DNA of 64,000 nucleotides. Source: Streptomyces flavofungini. GTDB lineage: Bacteria > Actinomycetota > Actinomycetes > Streptomycetales > Streptomycetaceae. This document shows, one piece after another, positions 17,625 to 26,666 of the stretch (position 1 is its first letter; the number at the start of each line of letters is the position of its first letter). The stretch covers positions 124,001-188,000 of the forward strand of contig NZ_BMVR01000003.1 of assembly GCF_014650815.1 (NCBI RefSeq), written 5' to 3'. The position numbers were made by a program, and so were the translations under genes. A model generated the notes under the pieces. The model had not been told where the DNA came from. It made no database searches and saw only the letters and a list, made by a program, of their open reading frames with translations.

Positions 17625-20180
17625 ATGGCACGCGGCAAGCTTCGGATCTATCTGGGGGCGGCACCGGGCGTCGGCAAGACGTACGCGATGCTGTCCGAGG
17701 CGCACCGTCGTATCGAACGCGGCACCGACTGTGTCGTGGCCTTCGTGGAGCACCACCACCGTGCCCGTACGGAAGTGATGCTGCACGGCCTGGAGCAGGT
17801 GGCCCGCAAGGAGCTGGAGTACCGCGGCGCGACGTTCACGGAGATGGACGTGGACGCCGTCCTGGAGCGCGCCCCGACCGTCGCCCTGGTCGACGAGCTG
17901 GCGCACACCAACATCCCCGGCTCGCGCAACACCAAGCGCTGGCAGGACGTCGAAGAGCTGCTTGCCGCGGGCATCGACGTGGTCTCCACCGTCAACATCC
18001 AGCACCTGGAGTCGCTCGGCGACGTGGTCGAGTCGATCACCGGCGTCCGGCAGCGCGAGACGGTGCCGGACGAGGTGGTGCGCCGCGCCGACCAGGTCGA
18101 GCTGGTCGACATGTCGCCGCAGGCGCTGCGCCGCCGGATGGCGCACGGCAACATCTACAAGGCCGACAAGGTCGACGCGGCCCTGTCCAACTACTTCCGC
18201 CCCGGCAACCTCACGGCCCTGCGCGAGCTGGCGCTGCTGTGGGTGGCCGACCGGGTCGACGAGTACCTCCAGCAGTACCGGGGCGAGCACAACATCCGCT
18301 CCACCTGGCAGGCCCGCGAACGCATCGTCGTCGGCCTCACCGGCGGACCCGAGGGCCGCTTCCTGCTGCGCCGTGCCGCGCGGCTCGCCGAGAAGGGCGC
18401 GGGCGGCGAGGTCCTCGCCGTCTACATCGCCCGCAGCGACGGCCTCACCGCGGCCTCGCCCAAGGAACTCGCGATCCAGCGCACCCTCGTGGAGGATCTG
18501 GGCGGCTCCTTCCACCAGGTGATAGGGGAGGACATCCCGGCGGCTCTCCTGGAGTTCGCGCGCGGCGTCAACGCCACCCAGATCGTCCTCGGCGTCTCCC
18601 GCCGCCGGGGCTGGCAGTACCTGTTCGGGCCCGGCGTCGGCGCCACCGTCGCCCGCGAGTCCGGGCCCGACCTCGACGTCCACCTGGTCACCCACAACGA
18701 GGCGGGCAAGGGCCGCAGCCTGTCGGCCACGCCGCGCGCCGCCCGCCTCGGCCGCGACCGGCTCATCTGGGCCTGGCTGGTCGGCATCGGCGGGCCGGTC
18801 CTGCTCGCCCTGCTGCTGCGCGGCGTGGCGCCCCAGCTGGGCCTCGCCAACGACATGCTCCTGTTCCTGACGCTCACCGTGGCGTCGGCCCTGCTCGGCG
18901 GCCTGCTGCCGGCCCTCGCGTCGGCGGCGTTCGGGTCCCTGCTGCTCAACTACTACTTCACCCCGCCCTTCCACCACATCCTGATCTCCCACCCGAAGAA
19001 CATCGTCGCCCTGATGATCTTCGTCGCGGTGGCGGTGTCCGTGGCGTCCGTGGTGGACCTGGCGGCCCGCCGCACCCACCAGGCGGCCCGGCTGCGCGCC
19101 GAGTCGGAGATCCTCTCCCACCTGGCGGGCAGCGTCCTGCGCGGTGAGAACAGCCTGGAGTCGCTCCTGGAGAGCGTACGCGAGACCTTCGCCATGGAGT
19201 CCGTGGCGCTCCTTGAGCGCGAGAGCGACATCGCCCCGTGGACGTGCGTGGCCGGCGTCGGCTCCCGCCCCCATACCGGCCGCCCCGAGGACGCCGACGT
19301 CGACATGCCCGTCGGCGACTACATGTCGCTCGCCCTGACCGGCCGCGTCCTGCCCGCCGAGGACCGCCGTGTGCTCGGCGCGTTCGCCGCCCAGGCCGCC
19401 GTGGTCCTGGACCGCCAGCGCCTGCAGTCCCAGGCGAAGGAGGCCCGGGCGCTCGCCGAGGGCAACCGCATCCGCACCGCCCTGCTCGCCGCCGTCAGCC
19501 ACGACCTGCGCACCCCGCTCGCCGGCATCAAGGCGTCCGTCTCCAGCCTCCGCTCGGACGACATCGAGTGGTCCGAGGAGGACCAGGCCGAGCTCCTCGC
19601 CGCCATCGAGGCGGGCGCCGACCGCCTCGACCACCTCGTCGGCAACCTTTTGGACATGTCACGCCTCCAGACCGACACCGTGACGCCGATGGTCCGCGAG
19701 ATCGACCTCGACGAGGTCGTCCCGCTCGCCCTCGAAGGGATGGCGGCCTCCGCCGAGCACGTCTGCCTCGACATCCCCGAGGAACTGCCCATGGTCGCCG
19801 CCGACAAGGGCCTCCTGGAGCGGGCCGTCGCCAACGTCATCGAGAACGCCCTGAAGTACAGCCCCGACGGCGAGCGCGTCCTCGTCGCCGCCAGCACCAT
19901 GGCCGACCAGGTGCAGCTACGGGTCGTGGACCGGGGCCCCGGCGTCCCTGACGACGCCAAGGAGCGCATCTTCGAGCCGTTCCAGCGGTACGGGGACTCC
20001 CCGCGCGGCGCCGGAGTGGGCCTCGGGCTCGCCGTCGCCCGCGGCTTCACCGAGGCCATGGGCGGCACCCTCAGCGCCGAGGACACCCCCGGCGGCGGGC
20101 TCACCATGGTCCTCGCCCTGCGCCGGGTGCCGGGGCGCCCGCGGGTCAGCCCCGGCCTGCCCGCTGCCGCCAGCTCCTGA
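17625..20180 (+). CDS. KdpD-type sensor histidine kinase (second, tandem copy)
   Basis: An 851-residue paralogue of the preceding kinase with the same order of domains: Walker-A-like GAAPGVGKT near residue 14, universal-stress-like domain, four transmembrane helices, GAF-like segment, H626 in SHDLRTPL and an intact ATPase (GPGVPDDAKERIFEPF). Of two in-frame starts I prefer ATG 17625, giving MARGKLRIYLGAAPGVGKT as in typical KdpD; ATG 17583 would add 14 residues. The long matching stretches show duplication of an older gene, but the two have clearly diverged, so they may sense different signals or form heterodimers. Confidence 0.9.
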   Translation: MARGKLRIYLGAAPGVGKTYAMLSEAHRRIERGTDCVVAFVEHHHRARTEVMLHGLEQVARKELEYRGATFTEMDVDAVLERAPTVALVDELAHTNIPGSRNTKRWQDVEELLAAGIDVVSTVNIQHLESLGDVVESITGVRQRETVPDEVVRRADQVELVDMSPQALRRRMAHGNIYKADKVDAALSNYFRPGNLTALRELALLWVADRVDEYLQQYRGEHNIRSTWQARERIVVGLTGGPEGRFLLRRAARLAEKGAGGEVLAVYIARSDGLTAASPKELAIQRTLVEDLGGSFHQVIGEDIPAALLEFARGVNATQIVLGVSRRRGWQYLFGPGVGATVARESGPDLDVHLVTHNEAGKGRSLSATPRAARLGRDRLIWAWLVGIGGPVLLALLLRGVAPQLGLANDMLLFLTLTVASALLGGLLPALASAAFGSLLLNYYFTPPFHHILISHPKNIVALMIFVAVAVSVASVVDLAARRTHQAARLRAESEILSHLAGSVLRGENSLESLLESVRETFAMESVALLERESDIAPWTCVAGVGSRPHTGRPEDADVDMPVGDYMSLALTGRVLPAEDRRVLGAFAAQAAVVLDRQRLQSQAKEARALAEGNRIRTALLAAVSHDLRTPLAGIKASVSSLRSDDIEWSEEDQAELLAAIEAGADRLDHLVGNLLDMSRLQTDTVTPMVREIDLDEVVPLALEGMAASAEHVCLDIPEELPMVAADKGLLERAVANVIENALKYSPDGERVLVAASTMADQVQLRVVDRGPGVPDDAKERIFEPFQRYGDSPRGAGVGLGLAVARGFTEAMGGTLSAEDTPGGGLTMVLALRRVPGRPRVSPGLPAAASS

Positions 20181-20223
20181 AGCAGGCGTCCGCCCCGCTT
20201 CCGGTCGCCGTCCGCCGCCCGGT

Positions 20224-20249
20224 GACGTACGAAACGTAGGAGACGTACG
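20224..20249. repeat. Short direct repeat GACGTACG between kdpD2 and the TRIC gene
   Basis: GACGTACG occurs at 20224 and again at 20242, 18 bp apart, with ACGTAGG between them, so ACGTA is present three times in 26 bp. Each core CGTACG is itself palindromic. It lies 42-67 bp before the TRIC channel start and could be a regulator site. It is short enough to be chance. Confidence 0.3.
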
Positions 20250-20290
20250 GGACCCACCGGGCGCGGAACGGAGCAGGGAGGCGGGCGGCG

Positions 20291-21157
20291 ATGGCCGAGC
20301 TGCTGACGCCGCACGGCGTGGATGTGGCCACGCGCGGGCTCGACCTCGCCGGGGTGTTCGCCGCCGCGCTGCAGGGCGGCGCGATCGCCCGCACCGAACG
20401 GCTCGACCTGTTCGGCTTCGTCGCGGTCGGCGTGGTGTCCGGGCTCGGCGGCGGGCTGATCCGCGACACCCTGCTCCAGCACGGCACGCCGGTGGCGCTC
20501 ACCGACGTGTTCTACCTGCCGACCGCGCTCACCGGGGCGTTCATCGCCTTCCTCATCAGCATCAGCCAGGAGGCCTGGGACCGGCTCTTCACCGCCCTGG
20601 ACGCGGCGGTCATCGGCTTCTGGGCCGTCGCCGGGGCGCAGAAGACCCTCGCCACGGGGCTCGGCTGGCTGCCCGCGCTGCTGCTCGGCACCATCACGGC
20701 CGTCGGCGGCGGGGCGCTGCGCGACATGATGCTGCGCCGCGTCCCCGCGGTGCTCGGCGGGAACGCGCTGTACGCGTCCGTCGCGGTGGTCGCCGCCGCG
20801 ATCACCGTCGTGTGCAGTTACGCCGAGCAGCCCACGCTCGGCATCGTGCTCGGCGTGACCGTGGCCCTCGCCCTGCGCCTCACCGCGTACAAGCGCGGCT
20901 GGGGGCTGCCGAGCGGCCTCGACTGGCAGCCCCGGTCCCGGCTGGCGAGCGAGCTGCGCCGCAGGTGGCGGCGCGCACCCCGGACGGAGGAGAGCCGGGG
21001 CGGGGGGAGCGGCCGGGGCGAGCGCGCGGCCCGGCGGCTGCGGTTCCGCGGGGCCCACCCCGCGCCGGGCACCCTGCGGCGCAAGCCCGCCGCGCCGCAC
21101 CCACACGACCCTGCCGCCGCGACCGACCCCGCCGCCGACCCCGACGGAGTCCGGTGA
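20291..21157 (+). CDS. TRIC (UPF0126) family cation channel protein
   Basis: A 288-residue membrane protein of the trimeric intracellular cation channel/YvgS-YadS family. It has two three-helix repeats, each with the signature G-G-G-x-x-R-D: GGGLIRDTLL in the first and GGGALRDMML in the second, then a seventh helix. Prokaryotic TRIC channels conduct monovalent cations, chiefly K+. Residues past about 205 form a Pro/Arg-rich cytosolic tail of some 80 residues, longer than usual. The ATG at 20291 is preceded by GGGAGGCGGGCGGCG. It lies 110 bp after the second kdpD on the same strand, which suggests a potassium-related unit. Confidence 0.85.
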   Translation: MAELLTPHGVDVATRGLDLAGVFAAALQGGAIARTERLDLFGFVAVGVVSGLGGGLIRDTLLQHGTPVALTDVFYLPTALTGAFIAFLISISQEAWDRLFTALDAAVIGFWAVAGAQKTLATGLGWLPALLLGTITAVGGGALRDMMLRRVPAVLGGNALYASVAVVAAAITVVCSYAEQPTLGIVLGVTVALALRLTAYKRGWGLPSGLDWQPRSRLASELRRRWRRAPRTEESRGGGSGRGERAARRLRFRGAHPAPGTLRRKPAAPHPHDPAAATDPAADPDGVR

Positions 21158-21226
21158 ACCCACCCGTCCGGTGAGCGCCCCGGGCCGGGCGGGACCCGCA
21201 GCGGCCGTACCGAGGGCGTGGGCGGC

Positions 21227-23692
21227 TCACCCGAGGCGCACAGTGATCTTCTGCGTCGCCCCCTTCGTGGGGCCCAGGTCGGCGAACGTGAGCTTCAGGG
21301 CCGCGCCGGTGCCGGCCGACGTGACGGTGGCGGGCTTCGCGGTGACCGCGGCGACCGGCCGGTCCCACGTCACCGTCAGGCCCGCGCGCGCCGCCCGGGT
21401 CGGGTCGCTGACGCACACCACCGCCGTGCCGTCCGGCCGCTCACTGACCAGCACCACGCAGGCGGCGCTCACGGTGAGCGCCCCGGCCGTGCCGCCCGAC
21501 CAGAAGGCCACGCCGGTGAAGCCGAGCGAGGGCACGCTGATGCCCTGCCGTGCCCCGGAGTTGGCGAGGATCCGCAGCCAGCCGGAGGCCCCGGCCCGCT
21601 CCGCCGTGCGGGCCGCGCTCGCGCCGGGCAGCAGCATGTAGGCGTAGGCCGCGTCCGTGGGGTCGGTGCCGTGGTCGACGTGCAGCGTGAGGTAGGTGCG
21701 GGTCAACGGGGTGGTGGCGCCGCCCTTGTTGATGTCGCTCCACTTGCCGGTGCGCTGCTCGCGGCGGGCCCGGACGGCCGCCCCGCCGGGGAAGACGTAG
21801 CCGCCGTGGCCGCCGATGTGCGCCCAGCGGGCACCGGTGAGCGTCTGCGACCAGGGCGTGGTGGTGGGCTTGGTGACACCGTCGACCTGGAACGGGGAAC
21901 GCCCGCTCGGCCCGAGGTTGCGGTTCTCCACGGTGGACTCCACGACCGTGCCGTCCGCGCAGTTGATGCCCGCGCCCAGGCACACGATCGTGTCGTCCAG
22001 ACAGAACCACGCCTTGCGGGCCGACAACGTGCTCTGGAGCCCCTTCAAGTGCTGCCCCAGCACGGCCCGTTGACCGTCGCTCGCCCCGCCCACCCAGCTC
22101 ACGTCCGGCCGCGCCGCGCCCCAGTCGCCGCCCGCCCCGTCCGCGAGGACCTTGCGGGACGCGGTGGTGCCGGGCAGCCGGTACGGGTCGACGGTGGGCC
22201 AGAACGCGTCGCTGTACTGGCCGTTGGCGTAACTGTCGCCCCACCACGCGAGCATGCCCGAGCCGGTGTGCCAGCCGCGCAGGTTCTCGCCGTTGCCGGT
22301 CTCGTAGTACGTGATGCGGGCGTCGGCCATGCTGACGGCGGCGGCCCAGCCGGGGCGGCGGTGGGTGGCCCGCGCCATGTTCGTGAACAGGCGGTGGCCG
22401 GTGGGCTCGGGCACGGGCGTGACGGCGGTGTCGTCCTCGACGGCCTTGAGGCGGGCCAGGTGGGTGAGGCTCAACTGTGGGTCGCTGAGCGGCGGGCTGT
22501 AGTAGTCGCGGCGCATCCAGCCCTTCACCAGGCCCCGCCAGCGGGCGTTCTCGGCCGCCGACGCGCCCTGGCCGAGCAGCGCGATCGACGCCAGGATCGG
22601 GTGCCCGCGCAGGTGGTCGTCGGCTTGCGCCTTCTTCGCGTCGGACGCGGCGATCCCGCGGCTGATGGCGCGGCCCGCGACACAGTCCATGACCAGACCG
22701 TTGTAGAGGAACGGCGCCCACGCCTTCTCCACGGCGTCGAAGACGATCTGCTTGCCGCTGTCCGTCACTTCCCACGGCGACCCGTCGAGGAGCGCGAACA
22801 GCAGCCCGAGCCCGCCGAGCAGCACGGACCCGTACGAGCCGGTGTACGGCACGGTGGTGTGCTGGATGAACGAGCCGTCCACGTACAGGCCGTCGCCGCT
22901 GGTCACGTACGGGAAGACGGGCGACAGGGCGTCCCGGGCGAGCGCGACCTTCGCCGCGTTCGCGCCGACGACACCGCGCAGCGCGAGCACCCGGCACAGG
23001 TCCACGCGGTTGGCGCCGGTGCTGGTGCCGGTGTACTGGGCGACTGCGGAGTCCGGTACGAAGTGGTCGACGGCCGCGCAGTAGTGGGAGAGTCGCTCGG
23101 CCGACAGCGCGTCGTACATCAGGACGCAGGTGTCGAGCAGCGCCTGCGGGGCGCCGATCTGCCAGCTCCACCAGTTGCCGAAGCGCGCCTGCCGCTCGTT
23201 GTAGACCTGCGTGTAGAGGTGATCGAGGCCGGTCACGATCGCCGACTTGAGCGTGCTGTCGCCGGTGAGGCCGGTGCCCTGCTGGCTGTAGGCCCCCGCC
23301 ATCGTGGCGAGCCGGGTGCAACTCGTGACGAGGTTCGCGGAGTAGCCGAACGACTCCTGGTCGGTGTCCGGTTCGGGATCGGCGTACGAGGCGTCGGGCC
23401 ACAGGGAGCCGGTCGCCGGGGCCATCGTGTCCCTCAACTGCCTGGCATCAGCGCCAAGTTGGGCCAGGCGGGTCTGGAACGGCTCGGCGGTCGGGCTGAA
23501 GCCCTCGCCGAGGATCAGGGTGCGCCACTTGGCGCGCAGGGCGGCGAACGCGTCGGCGTCGGCGGTGGCTTCGACGGCGGCCGTGGTCGCGGTGTCGCGC
23601 GCGGCCGCGGGGGGCGTGGTGGGCGTGGCGAGGGAGAGCGCCGAGGTGCCGGTGGTCAGGAGGAAGGCGCGGCGGGGCCAGGGAGTGGGCAT
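21227..23692 (-). CDS. Polysaccharide lyase family 8 (hyaluronate/chondroitin/xanthan lyase type), Tat-exported
   Basis: An 821-residue secreted lyase. A Tat signal (PRRAFLLTTG, twin Arg at 7-8) covers about residues 1-32. An alpha/alpha toroid follows, then beta-sandwich domains. Catalytic residues are placed as in the family: N228 in GANRVDL, H278 in SFIQH and Y287 in PYTGSYG. The spacing of 50 and 9 residues equals that of the pneumococcal hyaluronate lyase triad. An aromatic patch starts at NWWSWQIG (173-180). It cleaves uronate-containing glycans by beta-elimination; hyaluronan, chondroitin or xanthan cannot be told apart here. A palindromic AAGCGCTT, as bound by LacI-type regulators, lies about 110 bp upstream. 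Confidence 0.9.
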   Translation of the reverse strand: MPTPWPRRAFLLTTGTSALSLATPTTPPAAARDTATTAAVEATADADAFAALRAKWRTLILGEGFSPTAEPFQTRLAQLGADARQLRDTMAPATGSLWPDASYADPEPDTDQESFGYSANLVTSCTRLATMAGAYSQQGTGLTGDSTLKSAIVTGLDHLYTQVYNERQARFGNWWSWQIGAPQALLDTCVLMYDALSAERLSHYCAAVDHFVPDSAVAQYTGTSTGANRVDLCRVLALRGVVGANAAKVALARDALSPVFPYVTSGDGLYVDGSFIQHTTVPYTGSYGSVLLGGLGLLFALLDGSPWEVTDSGKQIVFDAVEKAWAPFLYNGLVMDCVAGRAISRGIAASDAKKAQADDHLRGHPILASIALLGQGASAAENARWRGLVKGWMRRDYYSPPLSDPQLSLTHLARLKAVEDDTAVTPVPEPTGHRLFTNMARATHRRPGWAAAVSMADARITYYETGNGENLRGWHTGSGMLAWWGDSYANGQYSDAFWPTVDPYRLPGTTASRKVLADGAGGDWGAARPDVSWVGGASDGQRAVLGQHLKGLQSTLSARKAWFCLDDTIVCLGAGINCADGTVVESTVENRNLGPSGRSPFQVDGVTKPTTTPWSQTLTGARWAHIGGHGGYVFPGGAAVRARREQRTGKWSDINKGGATTPLTRTYLTLHVDHGTDPTDAAYAYMLLPGASAARTAERAGASGWLRILANSGARQGISVPSLGFTGVAFWSGGTAGALTVSAACVVLVSERPDGTAVVCVSDPTRAARAGLTVTWDRPVAAVTAKPATVTSAGTGAALKLTFADLGPTKGATQKITVRLG

Positions 23693-23802
23693 GCGGGGGC
23701 TCCAGGGGGACCAGGGGGCCAGGGGAGGCGAGGAGCGGAAGGCGTGCAGGAGGGGTGCGGGGCACGTGCCGGGTGGGGCGGGGCGGGCGACCGGAGGTCA
23801 GT

Positions 23803-23810
23803 AAGCGCTT
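23803..23810 (-). promoter_or_regulatory. LacI/CRE-like palindrome upstream of the polysaccharide lyase gene
   Basis: The perfect octamer AAGCGCTT sits in the leftward context AGAAAGCGCTTACTGAC. This is the central shape of operators used by LacI-family sugar regulators in actinobacteria. It is 111-118 bp before the lyase start. No LacI gene is adjacent, so the regulator would act in trans. Confidence 0.5.
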
Positions 23811-23923
23811 TCTAGCATGCGGTCGTCGACGGGCTCAATGGGCGTGACGGAGGAATCGCCGAGGCGGACCGGACGACCGGCCACGCTCCGGGTGCCGCCT
23901 GGGGCCGACCCGTCGGACGGGCC

Positions 23924-24835
23924 CTAGGCCTCCACATGCGGCGCCGTACCGTCGGTGACCCGCGGAACCGTTTCCACCGCCGGTGCGGTGACCTCCCGTG
24001 GCGCGGCGTCGTCCCGCGGCGCGGCCACGGCCCGCGGTGCCGCCTCCGCGGGCGGGGGCGTCGCCTGCGGCTGCTGGTTCGCGGCCCGTTCCAGGAAGCG
24101 CAGCAGCTCGACGGGGAAGGGCAGGACCAGCGTCGAGTTCTTCTCGGCGGCCACGGCCACGACGGTCTGCAGGAGCCGGAGTTGGAGGGCGGCGGGCTGT
24201 TCGGACATCTCCTTGGCGGCCTCGGCGAGCTTCTTGGAGGCCTGGAGCTCGGCGTCGGCGTTGATGACGCGGGCGCGCCGCTCCCGGTCCGCCTCGGCCT
24301 GCCGGGCCATCGACCGCTTCATCGTCTCCGGCAGGGACACGTCCTTGATCTCGACGCGGTCGATCTGCACGCCCCACCCGATGGCCGGGCTGTCCAGCAT
24401 CAGCTCGAGCCCCTGGTTGAGCTTCTCGCGGTTGGACAGCAGGTCGTCCAGGTCGCTCTTGCCGATGATGGACCGCAGCGAGGTCTGCGCCATCTGCGAG
24501 ACCGCGAAACGGTAGTCCTCGACCCGCACGATCGCGTGCGAGGCATCGACCACCTTGAAGTACACGACGGCGTCGACCCGCACCGTGACGTTGTCGCGCG
24601 TGATGCCCTCCTGCGCGGGCACCGGCATCGTCACGATCTGCATGTTGACCTTACGCATCCGGTCGACGCCCGGCACGATCATGGTGAACCCCGGCCCGCG
24701 GGCGGTGCCCGAAAGGCGGCCGAGCCGGAAGACGACACCGCGTTCGTACTGCTTGACGACGCGGGCCGCCGACATCACGTACACCAGACCGGCGGAGAGC
24801 GTGACCGCACCCGCCGCGAGGAGTTCCTGCAGCAT
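23924..24835 (-). CDS. Slipin/stomatin-like SPFH domain membrane protein
   Basis: A 303-residue SPFH protein. One N-terminal membrane hairpin (about 3-25) is followed by the band-7 domain: VKQYERGVVFRLGRL, GPGFTMIVPGVDRM, VTVRVDAVVYFKV, SLPETMKRSMARQAEADRER. These proteins form ring or cage oligomers at the membrane and organise lipids or protease partners such as NfeD. No NfeD or protease gene is adjacent. The last 60 residues are Pro/Ala rich with repeated A-P-R, beyond the usual slipin end. The ATG at 24835 follows GGGGG with six bases between. Confidence 0.88.
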   Translation of the reverse strand: MLQELLAAGAVTLSAGLVYVMSAARVVKQYERGVVFRLGRLSGTARGPGFTMIVPGVDRMRKVNMQIVTMPVPAQEGITRDNVTVRVDAVVYFKVVDASHAIVRVEDYRFAVSQMAQTSLRSIIGKSDLDDLLSNREKLNQGLELMLDSPAIGWGVQIDRVEIKDVSLPETMKRSMARQAEADRERRARVINADAELQASKKLAEAAKEMSEQPAALQLRLLQTVVAVAAEKNSTLVLPFPVELLRFLERAANQQPQATPPPAEAAPRAVAAPRDDAAPREVTAPAVETVPRVTDGTAPHVEA

Positions 24836-24916
24836 GACGACCCCCTGTCATTCCGAGCCGCCCGTCCATCAAGAGTACGCCCGGACGGCGTGCCGGGGCG
24901 AGCCCCTGGGCGCGGG

Positions 24917-25765
24917 TCAGACGGCCCGCGGGCGCGACTCGTACAGGCGCGTGTAGTAGCGGCCCGCGGACTCCAGACCGGTGGTGTCGTCGCCCGCCGC
25001 CCGCACCCGCTCGACGGCGTCGCGCTGCTCGTCGGGGCCCGTGAACAGGCGCTGCGGATAGAGCCGGCCGGCGTCGGTCGTGGTGCGCAGGCCGTGCTCG
25101 GTGAGGCTCTGGGAGATGCGGTCGTAGGGGACGGTGCGCAGGACGAACGCGCTGACCCACAGGGGGAGGCGGGCGGCGTCCAGCAGGGCGTCGAAGGTGC
25201 GGTGCGTGACGTAGCCGATGCCGCCGGTGACGGTGATCAGGCCGACGCCGGCCATGGCGCGCGCGAGGCCGTGGCTGGGCGGTACGCGCTCCAGGTTCTC
25301 GGCGTACGCCTCGTCGAGGAGGCCGACGGCGAGGGCGTAGGCGGTGGCGTGGGCGGCGGTGTCCACGCCGACCAGGCGCACCGCGTCCGGGCGGCGCCGG
25401 GCCGCGTAGAACTCCTTGTCCAGGTCGATGAGTTCGCTGGTGGTGAGGTCCGTCGTCCCGTCCCCGGCGTAGTGCGCGTACAGGTCGGCGAGGGTCAGGT
25501 CGTGGTTGAGCAGCGCGGCGTTGAGACCGTAGGAGCAGCACAGGTCGAGCACGGTGAGGCCGGGGCCCGGCGGCGCGGCCCGGCGCGCGGCGAGCGTGCG
25601 GCGGAAGACGGCCTGGGCGTGGTGCGGGATCTCGTAGTCGTACGGGGCGAGGCGGCGGAAGTACGACCGCGGGTCCGGCTGGTCGTAGATGTCGTCGAAC
25701 CGGGTCTTGCCCGCCATGGCGTCGGCCGTGGGGTCATCGGGGCCCGGCTGCCTGTGTGCGCACAT
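24917..25765 (-). CDS. Methyltransferase-like protein of unknown function
   Basis: A 282-residue soluble protein. Residues 70-85 read LTVLDLCCSYGLNAALL, resembling motif I of class I SAM methyltransferases, but the usual G-x-G-x-G is replaced by C-C-S-Y-G. RLVGVDTAAHATAYA (about 127) resembles the acidic motif II, and GVGLITVTGG resembles motif IV. About 45 residues between motifs I and II are an insertion compared with the minimal fold. I do not know a substrate. The ATG at 25765 is preceded by GGAGGTGCACC. It is divergent from another methyltransferase gene across 112 bp. Confidence 0.6.
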   Translation of the reverse strand: MCAHRQPGPDDPTADAMAGKTRFDDIYDQPDPRSYFRRLAPYDYEIPHHAQAVFRRTLAARRAAPPGPGLTVLDLCCSYGLNAALLNHDLTLADLYAHYAGDGTTDLTTSELIDLDKEFYAARRRPDAVRLVGVDTAAHATAYALAVGLLDEAYAENLERVPPSHGLARAMAGVGLITVTGGIGYVTHRTFDALLDAARLPLWVSAFVLRTVPYDRISQSLTEHGLRTTTDAGRLYPQRLFTGPDEQRDAVERVRAAGDDTTGLESAGRYYTRLYESRPRAV

Positions 25766-25877
25766 GGTGCACCTCCGTGAAGTGGGTTCGGGTGTGCGGC
25801 AGCTGAAGCTCTACCCGAGGGCTCGACGGGCCCGGAAGGCCACGAGGCGGATCCTGGCCACACGGGCTCACTAAGCT

Positions 25878-26633
25878 GTGCCGGTGTTCACCTCCCAGGG
25901 CCCCTCGCTCCGCGAACTGACCGTGCAGGCGCTGTCCTCCACCGAGCACGGCTACGACCTGCTGGCTCCCAAGTTCGATCACACGCCCTTCCGTACGCCC
26001 GAGCGCATCCTCGACGCGTGTGCCGAGGCGCTGCGGCCACTTGGCCCGTTCGCCGCGGGTCTCGACGTGTGCTGCGGCACCGGGGCCGGGGTGGAAATCC
26101 TGCGGCCGATGTGCCGGGAGCAGGTGACCGGCGTCGACTTCAGCGCGGGGATGCTGGCCGCGGCGCGGGCGGCACCGGCCGCGGGGGACGGGACGGGGGA
26201 CACGGGCCCGGCGGTCCACTGGGTGCGGGCCGACGCCCGCGCGCTGCCCTTCACCGAGCGCTTCGACGTGGCCGTGAGCTTCGGGGCGTTCGGGCACTTC
26301 CTGCCCGCCGAGCGGCCGGGCCTGTTCGCCCAGGTGCACCGGGCGCTGCGCCCCGGCGGCCTGTTCGCTTTCCCCATCGGCGCGCCACAGCCACTCACGT
26401 CACCATGGTACTGGGGCATGCTCGGCTTCGACCTGGCGATGCGGGCGCGCAACGCGCTGCGGCAGCCGCCCTTCGTCATGTACTACCGCACGTTCCCGCT
26501 GCCCGGGGTGCGGGCCGACCTGGAGCGGGCCGGGTTCACGGTGCGGCTGCGGCCGCTGGAGGAGTTCGGGCGCCGGGAGGACGGGAGTCCGCGGTGGCGG
26601 CTGGTGGTGGCGCGCAAGGCGGCGGGGGCGTGA
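25878..26633 (+). CDS. Class I SAM-dependent methyltransferase
   Basis: A 251-residue methyltransferase. Motif I reads AGLDVCCGTGAGVE, motif II QVTGVDFSAGML, and the post-I region WVRADARALPF, as in the methyltransferase-11 group. A conserved RALRPGGLFAFP follows. The start is uncertain: GTG at 25878 and GTG at 25884 are both possible, and no ribosome site is seen, so the mRNA may be leaderless. It ends 33 bp before a convergent regulator gene. The substrate is unknown. Confidence 0.8.
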   Translation: MPVFTSQGPSLRELTVQALSSTEHGYDLLAPKFDHTPFRTPERILDACAEALRPLGPFAAGLDVCCGTGAGVEILRPMCREQVTGVDFSAGMLAAARAAPAAGDGTGDTGPAVHWVRADARALPFTERFDVAVSFGAFGHFLPAERPGLFAQVHRALRPGGLFAFPIGAPQPLTSPWYWGMLGFDLAMRARNALRQPPFVMYYRTFPLPGVRADLERAGFTVRLRPLEEFGRREDGSPRWRLVVARKAAGA

Positions 26634-26666
26634 CCGCCGGGCCGACGGCCGCCGCGGTGGACCGGG

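Noticed and set aside
17592..19634. A 680-codon leftward frame opposite the second kdpD
   Set aside because: Codon bias belongs to the other strand, where all kinase motifs are intact.
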